Assembly (NCBI RefSeq): GCF_022482365.1
Contig: NZ_JAKVPE010000001.1
Span: forward strand, 124,001 to 188,000
DNA: 64,000 nt
Direction: 5' to 3'
DNA from: Limosilactobacillus sp.
Lineage (GTDB): Bacteria > Bacillota > Bacilli > Lactobacillales > Lactobacillaceae
A model generated the notes under the pieces. It worked only from the letters and a program-made list of their open reading frames with translations, was not told where the DNA came from and did no database searches. Both the position numbers and the translations under genes were made by a program. This document shows, piece after piece, positions 37,307 through 43,523 of this stretch. Every line of letters begins with the position of its first letter. The stretch's first letter is position 1.

Positions 37307-37825
37307 ATGACTTTAGACCTTTACAAATACGTCGCTAGTATTCCCGACTACCCGGAAAAGGGAATTATCTTTCGTGATATCTTACCGCTGATGGCGGATG
37401 GTGAGGCTTACAAGCAGGCGACGGACGAATTGGCTGCTTACGCCCGTGACAAGCAGGTGGACATGGTTGTCGGTCCCGAAGCCCGGGGCTTTATCGTCGG
37501 CTGCCCAATTGCACGTGAACTGGGCGTTGGTTTCGCACCGGCTCGGAAGAAGGGCAAGCTGCCACGCAAGGCCATCAGCGCCACCTACAACCTTGAATAC
37601 GGGACGGCAACCCTGCAGATGGAATACGATTCGATCAAGCCCGGTCAGCGTGTGCTGGTTGTCGATGACCTGCTGGCAACCGGTGGTACCATCTCGGCCA
37701 CGATTGAAATGGTGGAAAAGATGGGCGGCATTGTCGTTGGCTGTGCCTTCTTGATCGAGCTGAAGGCCCTGCATGGTCGGGACAAGATCGAGAAATACGA
37801 TATGAAGGCATTAATGGAGTTCTAA
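37307..37825 (+). CDS. apt: adenine phosphoribosyltransferase
   Basis: 172 aa. It makes AMP from adenine and PRPP in purine salvage. The PRPP-binding signature is [26 protein letters not shown] and [11 protein letters not shown] are also typical. AAAGGAG lies upstream of the ATG. It is probably co-transcribed with recJ. Confidence 0.97.
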   Translation: MTLDLYKYVASIPDYPEKGIIFRDILPLMADGEAYKQATDELAAYARDKQVDMVVGPEARGFIVGCPIARELGVGFAPARKKGKLPRKAISATYNLEYGTATLQMEYDSIKPGQRVLVVDDLLATGGTISATIEMVEKMGGIVVGCAFLIELKALHGRDKIEKYDMKALMEF

Positions 37826-37831
37826 GGCCAG

Positions 37832-37857
37832 GATGTGCTGGCAGCAGCACATCTTTT
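37832..37857 (+). terminator. apt terminator
   Basis: GATGTGCTG/CAGCACATC around a GCAG loop, followed by TTTT. Confidence 0.75.
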
Positions 37858-37896
37858 GCTGACGATGAGCGGAAACGCAAAAGGGGATATTAATTC

Positions 37897-38532
37897 ATGA
37901 TCTTTCTTGTTATTTTTGGTGGCTTAATGTTGATTCTGGGTGGCTTTTACCTCGCCAATTCCTGGATGCACTATCGGGAGTGGAAGACCGGGACAATCAT
38001 TGTTGTTCTGAGTTTGGCGGCCGTCATTTATGGCGGTATCAACTTGCCTTATTTCCATCACAACCAGCAGACGCGGACTGAACAGAGTTCCTCTTCGTCC
38101 CAGACAACCCAGGCCCAGAGCAGCAGTGCTTTCTCCAACAAGATGGGGAGTGTTGACGGCAGCGCAAATAACCAGGCGACCCAGGAAAACAAGGAGATGG
38201 CGGTCCTTCGTCAGCTCCAGAAGGGTTATTCCAAGCTAGGAACGGTTAGTTTCGATGAGGATTCCAAGACCTTTACGATCAAGCCGACCGACGATAACAC
38301 TGTCAAGGCAATGGAAGCACTGGTTCAGGATCCAAGCCAGGCCGAACAGATTGGCTGGCCAAATCTGACCAAGTCCATCAAGGCCAACTCCAAGCAGATC
38401 TCCAAGATTCTGGGATCGGACTATTCCCTGAGTATTGTTAATCCGGACAACACCAAGCAGTCCCTCTACACCGCAAAGGGTGGGCAAACCACGCACGATA
38501 TTGCGGATCAGAGTAGTAGCAGTAGTAACTAA
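37897..38532 (+). CDS. membrane protein with Ser/Gln-rich linker, unknown
   Basis: 211 aa. Two hydrophobic helices (about 1-20 and 34-52) form an N-terminal hairpin, followed by a Ser/Thr/Gln-rich low-complexity linker (SSSSSQTTQAQSSSAF) and a soluble domain of about 120 aa ending in Ser/Asn. The topology suggests an external C-terminal domain. No family recognised. It lies between apt and the tRNA-Ser integration hotspot and has normal chromosomal base composition. Confidence 0.75.
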   Translation: MIFLVIFGGLMLILGGFYLANSWMHYREWKTGTIIVVLSLAAVIYGGINLPYFHHNQQTRTEQSSSSSQTTQAQSSSAFSNKMGSVDGSANNQATQENKEMAVLRQLQKGYSKLGTVSFDEDSKTFTIKPTDDNTVKAMEALVQDPSQAEQIGWPNLTKSIKANSKQISKILGSDYSLSIVNPDNTKQSLYTAKGGQTTHDIADQSSSSSN

Positions 38533-38565
38533 ATGTTTTGTACGATTGATTACGAACTGATAGCT

Positions 38566-38589
38566 GGCGTCTAATAAACGCCTTTTTTT
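38566..38589 (+). terminator. intrinsic terminator
   Basis: GGCGT/ACGCC with a 7-nt loop followed by seven Ts. Confidence 0.8.
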
Positions 38590-38610
38590 ATTACTAAGGG
38601 GTGGTCAGAA

Positions 38611-39384
38611 GTGTTAACCAATAATTTTGCTTTAGCCCATGTCATAGCATCGATTGGGAGCTTGAATGGCTATGGCAGTTCGATTGCACAAACCCAAAAA
38701 GCACTTGATACCGGTAATACAAAGTACCTGAAGCAAGAAAATGAAGATGTTAACATTTTCAAGGATATTGTTGCTGGTATTGCTGCTGCAAAAGAATATG
38801 GTTTTAATGTAGAGGGAATGATTGCCATTAATAAGGCTTTTACGCACAGCGAAGTCGAAGATCCTATTATTCCAGGGCACTTAAGGAACGCTTTATATAA
38901 TTCGGATGATAATATTGCGATCACTGTTGACGAGCATAGTCAGAAGGCATATATTCCGCCAGAAGTTGTTTCTAAAGATTACCTTCAAGGAATCGTTGAT
39001 GATTTCGAGAATTCTGATCAATCGAGATTTGAAGCGTGGAAAGTATTTGCTAGATTGTCCAAACTACAGCCTTTTCAAGACGGAAATAAAAGGACGGCTT
39101 TAATTGCTGCCAACTCAGCAATGAACGTGTGGAGGAATGAGGACTATCTGGTACTGCCATTTAATGATTTAGATAAGGCAGAATTTTCTATTAATTTGAT
39201 GCGGTTCTATGATGCTTCTGATAGTAAAGCTGAACTGGCGGCCCTAAAAAAGATGGTTGCCTTGGTACCATCACAAAATGAACTGGTATATCATCAAACG
39301 CAAGCAACGGAGAAGGGTAGCCTTGACCTCAGCAAGGTAAAAACAAAGCCACTTTTCAGGAAGCCAAAAGATGGCAAGCAGTAG
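38611..39384 (+). CDS. Fic/DOC family protein with altered catalytic motif
   Basis: 257 aa. GTG start behind AAGGGGTGG. The Fic motif at about 153-162 reads QPFQDGNKRTAL, so Gln replaces the catalytic His of HPFxDGNxR. The anion-binding GNKR part is kept. Active Fic proteins transfer AMP or related groups to target side chains; without the His, activity would be lost or changed. The gene is more AT-rich than its neighbours and lies beside a tRNA integration hotspot, so it was probably brought in. No separate antitoxin gene is seen next to it. Confidence 0.82.
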   Translation: MLTNNFALAHVIASIGSLNGYGSSIAQTQKALDTGNTKYLKQENEDVNIFKDIVAGIAAAKEYGFNVEGMIAINKAFTHSEVEDPIIPGHLRNALYNSDDNIAITVDEHSQKAYIPPEVVSKDYLQGIVDDFENSDQSRFEAWKVFARLSKLQPFQDGNKRTALIAANSAMNVWRNEDYLVLPFNDLDKAEFSINLMRFYDASDSKAELAALKKMVALVPSQNELVYHQTQATEKGSLDLSKVKTKPLFRKPKDGKQ

Positions 39385-39401
39385 ATAATTCACTAAAATT
39401 A

Positions 39402-39426
39402 GGTCAGCCTAGAGCCGGCCTTTTTT
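39402..39426 (+). terminator. weak terminator after the fic-like gene
   Basis: GGTCAGC/GCCGGCC imperfect stem followed by six Ts. Confidence 0.55.
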
Positions 39427-39463
39427 AGATTGTGGGACTATTGAGGGAAATTTGAGGTGATAC

Positions 39464-39482
39464 TTTTCCGCAGTTTTCCGCA
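39464..39482. repeat. relic arm-type repeat pair B
   Basis: TTTTCCGCA occurs twice with a 10-bp period (39464-39472, 39474-39482), followed by an AAATCAAAATAAA tract. It has the layout of the arm-type sites of the present integrase with a different sequence. Confidence 0.55.
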
Positions 39483-39539
39483 AATCAAAATAAAAAAGCC
39501 GCCCAAAATAGGCAGCAGCACGCCAGGGGCATGTGATTA

Positions 39540-39560
39540 TTTTGTCGCAGTTTTGTCGCA
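39540..39560. repeat. relic arm-type repeat pair A
   Basis: TTTTGTCGCA occurs twice with an 11-bp period (39540-39549, 39551-39560), then AAAAGTTAAAATAAA. It ends 98 bp before the left core repeat. In the living element the right-end pair ends 100 bp before its core. Confidence 0.65.
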
Positions 39561-39607
39561 AAAGTTAAAATAAATACGTTTTTCACCGTTTTCACAAAAA
39601 TAGAAAT

Positions 39608-39642
39608 GCCTTCATATCAACGTTTTGCGATGGTATGAAGGC
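39608..39642. terminator. hairpin next to the left attachment core
   Basis: GCCTTCATATCA pairs with TGGTATGAAGGC (one G-U) around an 11-nt loop. It may be the former 3' flank hairpin of the tRNA or of an older element. Confidence 0.45.
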
Positions 39643-39658
39643 ACTGAAAATACTAAAA

Positions 39659-39672
39659 AAGGAGAGTACAGG
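39659..39672. other. attL core
   Basis: AAGGAGAGTACAGG, identical to the 3' end of tRNA-Ser at the other end. On the minus strand the original tRNA flank (CTCC followed by six Ts) continues to its left. Confidence 0.85.
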
Positions 39673-39742
39673 TAATATATAATAACCCTGCTTTTTTCCC
39701 TTTATAATAGGCCTTTAGCAAGCCCCTTGCAATATTAATAAC

Positions 39743-40885
39743 CTACTTTTGAGAACTTTTTGAGAACATTAACTTCCCGAAGCTATCTGCTACCTTATGA
39801 TTAGGACGTTTATCATTATTGACATAAATTCTCAAAGTCGTTTCCATTGACGAGTGGCCTAACCGTTCTGAAACTGACTTAACGTTGGTATCATTCTCAA
39901 CCAGCAAGGTAGCGTGGGTATGCCGCAAGCCGTGAAACGTTACGTGTTTCATGCCGTGCTTGCTGGTTAGCTGATTGATATACTTGTCAGCCGTTGGTTC
40001 CGGTAGTGCTTTATTGGCCCTGTACGTTGAAAAGACCAATTGCCCCTTCGTCTTATAGGTGTCAAAGTTAAAATACTTCAAAATACTATGCTGCTGCTTC
40101 TTCCACCGTTGTAAATAATTGGCCGTTGTTTCATCAATAGCAATTGTTCTGATGGAAGAATGATTCTTTGGCGAACCAAGATAAGCGTGTGTAGACCGTT
40201 TCAATGAGCGCTTGATATTAATGGTGTGATTCTTCAAGTCAACACAGTTCCATTCTAAGCCAAGCACTTCGCCCCGTCTCATTCCTGTGGCAGCCGCTAA
40301 CCATAACATCATAAAAGCACGGGGATTATCATCTTCATAATCTGCTCTTAGATATTTGAGAAAGTCCGTAAACTCATCTTGACTGAAAAAGTTATTGGTG
40401 GAAGCACGGGCTTTTTTCTTTGGCTTGATTACACTGTCCATAGGGTTTACATGAATATAGCCTAACTGAACCGCCCGGCGTAATACCAGGTTGGTGTAAA
40501 GCTGGCAATCATTCTTCACTAAAATCTGGTTCCAGTGATTAACCAGACGTTGCAAGATTGAAACGTTAATGTCGTTAATTCGATAGTTGCCCAGGGCTGG
40601 TAAGATATGATTCTTAAATATCTGTTTAGTCTTATGAGCGGTGGTATCGACCACACTCTTCTCATAGGCAGGCCACCATTTATTGTAGACTTCTTCAAAT
40701 GTGATTCTAACATTCAGTGCCTTGCCGTAATGGTCAACATCAACTTGATATTCACGGTACCACTTTTGAGCGGCTGACTTCGTTTTGAAGCCACGTTTAG
40801 TAGATAGCTTACCATTGGCTTTGCGATACTTTACATACCATAATATCTGTTCTTTAGTGTTTCTGTATTTATAATATGAAGCCAT
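39743..40885 (-). CDS. int: tyrosine-recombinase integrase
   Basis: 380 aa. An N-terminal arm-binding domain (YYKYRNTKEQILWYVKYR) is followed by a SAM-like core-binding domain and a catalytic domain with the Arg in TGMRRGEVLGLEW, HGLRHTHATLL (His-x-x-Arg-His), LGHSSMETTLRIYVN (His and the nucleophile Tyr). It integrates and excises the element at the tRNA-Ser core 70 bp away. The last codons overlap a TTTTGAGAAC repeat pair that also occurs at the right end, so its stop region doubles as an arm-type binding site. Confidence 0.95.
   Translation of the reverse strand: MASYYKYRNTKEQILWYVKYRKANGKLSTKRGFKTKSAAQKWYREYQVDVDHYGKALNVRITFEEVYNKWWPAYEKSVVDTTAHKTKQIFKNHILPALGNYRINDINVSILQRLVNHWNQILVKNDCQLYTNLVLRRAVQLGYIHVNPMDSVIKPKKKARASTNNFFSQDEFTDFLKYLRADYEDDNPRAFMMLWLAAATGMRRGEVLGLEWNCVDLKNHTINIKRSLKRSTHAYLGSPKNHSSIRTIAIDETTANYLQRWKKQQHSILKYFNFDTYKTKGQLVFSTYRANKALPEPTADKYINQLTSKHGMKHVTFHGLRHTHATLLVENDTNVKSVSERLGHSSMETTLRIYVNNDKRPNHKVADSFGKLMFSKSSQK
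39747..39767. other. left arm-type integrase sites
   Basis: TTTTGAGAAC at 39747-39756 and 39758-39767, 11-bp period, inside the 3' end of int. The same pair with the same period lies at 53418-53438. Confidence 0.7.
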
Positions 40886-40920
40886 TCTATATTTTCCCTC
40901 TCTTTCGTGCGATTCATTGA

Positions 40921-40944
40921 CACGGGGGATATGTTAAGAGGTGA
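40921..40944 (+). repeat. 24-bp direct repeat, copy 1
   Basis: CACGGGGGATATGTTA followed by AGAGGTGA. It recurs at 42182-42205 with one change. Here no reading frame follows; there it provides the ribosome-binding site of a 42-aa protein. Confidence 0.7.
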
Positions 40945-40969
40945 AAAATATATAATAAGCAAAACAAAA

Positions 40970-41063
40970 CTCTACATCTCTACATAGTACCCTAACCCCT
41001 TGGGAGAGTAAGGATTAACCGTGTAGAGGTTTATGTAGAATGTAGACTACATTTTCTCTACAT
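40970..41063 (-). other. TGTAGA iteron module A (candidate replication origin)
   Basis: Six TCTACA/TGTAGA hexamers: 40971, 40979, 41022, 41034, 41041 and 41057. Read on the minus strand the order is ATGTAGAG, a TAGTCTACATTCTACAT pair, CTCTACAC, a 35-nt spacer containing CAAGGGG, then ATGTAGAGATGTAGAG. The same module lies inverted at 45072-45165. Confidence 0.7.
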
Positions 41064-41103
41064 AAAAGACGGTATCATAATCAATTCCGGATAAAAGTGG
41101 TAC

Positions 41104-41730
41104 CTATTCCTTCTTGTTCTCTTCTTTTATTGGAAAGCTAGACAGCAATTTATCAATGTTAGGGAGAAGATCGTTTTTATCGTACTTTATTTTACCAGCT
41201 GCTATTTGCCAAATCATGTTGATTAAAACATCAAAGGACCTGTTTTGGTCATCTGAACCATGACGTCTAATCAAATTAAGTAAAGACAGAAAATCACCAT
41301 ATGTCTTTAAATCTAATATAGAAAGCGGGTGCTTGGTAATAATAGCTTGCTCTTTCTTAATTTTGTTCTGTGCTTCTGTTTGCGTAATAGCAGTTATTTT
41401 ACTGAGGGAAGAAAAAAATCCTAGTTGAGAAGCGTCGAGCCGTTGATAATCCTTTTTATTTAACGGAGTATTTAGAGCTTTATCTACTAGGTCCAAAAAA
41501 TCATTAACGTTTAACTTAACACCATTAATAAGGTACTCAACTGAAACCCCACCAAGATCAGCTATTTTTTGTAGACGCTTCGATGTGGGAAGAGTTTTAC
41601 CGCTTTCCCATCGAGAAACAGAGGCTTTATTAACAGGCGGGTCAAACAAAGAGCCAAAGTCCTCTTGGCTTTTCCCGTTTTTTAATCTAACTTGTTTTAT
41701 TCTACTACCAATATCTGGATTGCTTTTCAA
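41104..41730 (-). CDS. XRE-family repressor of the satellite
   Basis: 208 aa. The N-terminal helix-turn-helix (about 8-65: IGSRIKQVRLKNGKSQEDFG, NKASVSRWESGKTLP) is followed by a helical C-terminal domain. The latter lacks the S24 Ser-Lys autoproteolysis motifs, so release is not by LexA-like self-cleavage. A derepressor protein from a helper phage is a typical alternative for PICIs. TTG start behind GAAGGTGA. It is divergent from the excisionase-like gene, with tandem operators between them. Confidence 0.85.
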   Translation of the reverse strand: MKSNPDIGSRIKQVRLKNGKSQEDFGSLFDPPVNKASVSRWESGKTLPTSKRLQKIADLGGVSVEYLINGVKLNVNDFLDLVDKALNTPLNKKDYQRLDASQLGFFSSLSKITAITQTEAQNKIKKEQAIITKHPLSILDLKTYGDFLSLLNLIRRHGSDDQNRSFDVLINMIWQIAAGKIKYDKNDLLPNIDKLLSSFPIKEENKKE

Positions 41731-41758
41731 ATTATCACCTTCTTTCAGGCAAAAAATA

Positions 41759-41884
41759 GTTGCATTTAAGTTGCATTATGGCATTGACATTATTTTATCA
41801 CCGTTGTATATTAAAGACAATCAGTTACATATAAGTTGCGTGTGAACTGATTTTTATTTTGATTTTGTGTTACATATAGGTTGC
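41759..41884. promoter_or_regulatory. three tandem operator sites around the satellite switch
   Basis: A 16-bp motif, consensus GTTRCATWTARGTTGC, occurs at 41759-41774, 41824-41839 and 41869-41884, all in the same direction. Each is two GTTRCAT-type half-sites 11 bp apart, one helical turn. They flank the rightward promoter and the repressor start, as expected for sites of the divergent repressor. Confidence 0.75.
41784..41812 (+). promoter_or_regulatory. rightward early promoter of the satellite
   Basis: TTGACA (41784-41789), 17 bp, TATATT (41807-41812): near-perfect sigma-A promoter between operators 1 and 2. Confidence 0.85.
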
Positions 41885-41905
41885 ATATAAAAGGTGGTGA
41901 AGAAA

Positions 41906-42172
41906 ATGGAACAGTTAAAAGTTGAATTACCAAAGGAAGTTACCGATGCTATTAAAATCGAGGTGCTTAACGCTTTTAAGGAAGCGAAGAATGACGTTTA
42001 CCAAGATAAATTCCCTTTGTACCTATCAAAGAAACAAACTTGCGAATACCTCGGTATTGCGAACCGGACACTCAATGAATGGATTGCCACCGGTGATATT
42101 CCTTATAAGCACATTGGTAAGACTTACCGCTTTAATCGCAACGACTTAGACAAGTTCATGGCTACTAAGTAA
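41906..42172 (+). CDS. excisionase-like helix-turn-helix protein
   Basis: 88 aa. The C-terminal half is a MerR/excisionase-type winged helix: LSKKQTCEYLGIANRTLNEW, then HIGKTYRFNRNDLDKFM. The N-terminal part is a short amphipathic helix. It could be the recombination directionality factor or an AlpA-like activator of int. The ATG lies behind AAGGTGGTGA. It is the first gene of the rightward early operon. Confidence 0.78.
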   Translation: MEQLKVELPKEVTDAIKIEVLNAFKEAKNDVYQDKFPLYLSKKQTCEYLGIANRTLNEWIATGDIPYKHIGKTYRFNRNDLDKFMATK

Positions 42173-42181
42173 TCAACCTGG

Positions 42182-42205
42182 CACGGGGGATATGTTAGGA
42201 GGTGA
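42182..42205 (+). repeat. 24-bp direct repeat, copy 2
   Basis: CACGGGGGATATGTTA followed by GGAGGTGA; its end is the ribosome-binding site of the 42-aa gene. It differs by one base from 40921-40944. Confidence 0.7.
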
Positions 42206-42209
42206 TTCA

Positions 42210-42338
42210 ATGATAGCTAAGATTGACCAGGCCATACTAGACTTCTGGTTCACTAACCCGGACGAACGGGCGTGGGCCTACCTGGCAACACTACTTCCAT
42301 TATTAGCTTTAATTGCTTCAATCATTAACTACTTATAG
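42210..42338 (+). CDS. 42-aa small membrane protein
   Basis: MIAKIDQAILDFWFTNPDER followed by a hydrophobic helix (AYLATLLPLLALIASIINYL). A very strong ribosome-binding site, AGGAGGTG, stands 7 nt before the ATG. It probably inserts in the membrane. No known toxin or phage family is recognised. It lies between the excisionase-like gene and the next small gene with tight spacing. Confidence 0.6.
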   Translation: MIAKIDQAILDFWFTNPDERAWAYLATLLPLLALIASIINYL

Positions 42339-42353
42339 AAAGGACAATTGAGA

Positions 42354-42632
42354 ATGACTAAGTTAGACGATAAAATTTTCGCCCTTCAAGATAAAATTAC
42401 TGACGCTGGCGATTACATTGCCGCAGTTTGCGAGGGTATTACTAACGAAGGAATGATTAGGCTTGATAATAATTCAATTATTGATGACCCAATTAAGATG
42501 GCAGACGACGTTATTAAGACGGCCCACGAAGTCAAAGAAATGACTATTCAATACCAGGCTCTAACTGAATTGGATAATAAAAAAGCCACTAACGGTGCTA
42601 AGTTTGGCGACACGGCTCCCGTTAATGACTAA
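42354..42632 (+). CDS. small satellite protein, unknown (92 aa)
   Basis: MTKLDDKIFALQDKITDAGD; acidic and helical, with no recognised motif. The ATG lies behind AAAGGACAATTGAG; a TTG two codons upstream is less likely. It is in the early operon between the 42-aa gene and a structured intergenic stretch. Confidence 0.65.
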   Translation: MTKLDDKIFALQDKITDAGDYIAAVCEGITNEGMIRLDNNSIIDDPIKMADDVIKTAHEVKEMTIQYQALTELDNKKATNGAKFGDTAPVND

Positions 42633-42640
42633 CTAATTAT

Positions 42641-42722
42641 AGGGTAAAGAATATTTGTGAAACAAAAAAAGTCCTTGAGCTGACGGGCTTTGAGGACGTG
42701 AAACATAAATATCTTTACCCTT
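42641..42722 (+). other. nested hairpin structure in the satellite early region
   Basis: AGGGTAAAGAATATTTGTG (42641-42659) pairs with CATAAATATCTTTACCCT (42704-42721), with one bulged A. Inside, GTCCTTGAGC (42671) partly pairs with GGCTTTGAGGAC. No T-run follows and the ribosome-binding site of the next gene lies outside the stem. Confidence 0.6.
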
Positions 42723-42754
42723 TCATTTTAACACAGATGAAAGGATTTGGAAGA

Positions 42755-43021
42755 ATGAATTTTGATGATATTTTAGCAAAGTTATACCAGACTACTAATC
42801 TACTCCAAGCCCTAGATGATGAACTAAGCCTAACACTAGATCACGTTGGAACGAAAAGCCTTACCACAGAAGAAGCACGGGCAATTGCATATGAAATTCA
42901 ACGTGGCCAAGACACTATCGAAACATTACTAACGGTAGCCATGAGCAGTGTAAATGATTCAACTAAACAGCTTAGTGCATATAACGAAGTGGAAGGCGGT
43001 GGCATGAATGACCTACGCTGA
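42755..43021 (+). CDS. small satellite protein, unknown (88 aa)
   Basis: MNFDDILAKLYQTTNLLQAL; helical and acidic, ending EGGGMNDLR. The ATG follows AAAGGATT; an upstream GTG at 42698 would translate the structured intergenic region. It overlaps the next gene by 14 nt, with the AAGGCGGTGG ribosome-binding site of that gene inside it. Confidence 0.65.
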   Translation: MNFDDILAKLYQTTNLLQALDDELSLTLDHVGTKSLTTEEARAIAYEIQRGQDTIETLLTVAMSSVNDSTKQLSAYNEVEGGGMNDLR

Positions 43022-43502
43022 AAAGCTCTCAATCATGCTTACCAAGGACCAACTCAAAAACATTATTGATAACGATAGCTCAAGAGCCGTAAACCAATAT
43101 GCTAAAAAGCAAGCGGAAGAAGCTTTTCAATATTGGAACACCGATGCTAACACACTTTATAGATTGCTTTATAGCAAAAGCGGTGACAAGTTCAAGCAGC
43201 TATTCACCAACGATCAAATGGTATTCGATTACTTAGAGAAATACCACAATATCAAATATTCACTAGGTGCCTTAGTTATGATGATTTTAAGAGGTACTAA
43301 ATACAATAAGCGACAAACCAATAGAATTTTGCATAGAAGCCCCACTTTCAAATTCTGGAGCAAACCAGAAGTTTCCCCTGCTGGCCAAAACTCAATCTTT
43401 GTTAATTGGGACCAAGTTTATATGACAACCAACTTTGACCCCGACCAGGTAAAAACACATGGGGAACTATACCTGGACGATTTGATTATGAAAATGAAAT
43501 AA
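43008..43502 (+). CDS. satellite protein upstream of the helicase, unknown (164 aa)
   Basis: MTYAEKLSIMLTKDQLKNII... FVNWDQVYMTTNFDPDQVKT. Mixed alpha/beta with basic patches; no recognised primase or nuclease motif. By position, just before the D5-type helicase, it may be a replication accessory protein. It starts inside the preceding gene and ends one nucleotide before the next frame, so translation of the three genes is probably coupled. Confidence 0.65.
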   Translation: MTYAEKLSIMLTKDQLKNIIDNDSSRAVNQYAKKQAEEAFQYWNTDANTLYRLLYSKSGDKFKQLFTNDQMVFDYLEKYHNIKYSLGALVMMILRGTKYNKRQTNRILHRSPTFKFWSKPEVSPAGQNSIFVNWDQVYMTTNFDPDQVKTHGELYLDDLIMKMK

Positions 43503-43523
43503 ATGAAGGGGGAGCCAATCTAT

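Noticed and set aside
40970-41063. repeated TCTACA motifs as a CRISPR array
   Set aside because: Hexamers are too short and irregularly spaced, and no cas genes are present.
42210-42338. 42-aa membrane protein as a type I toxin
   Set aside because: No antisense RNA promoter or characteristic toxin motif could be seen.
43503-43523. upstream start of the satellite helicase at 43503
   Set aside because: The ATG at 43524 has a correctly spaced AAGGGGGAG, which lies after the earlier ATG.
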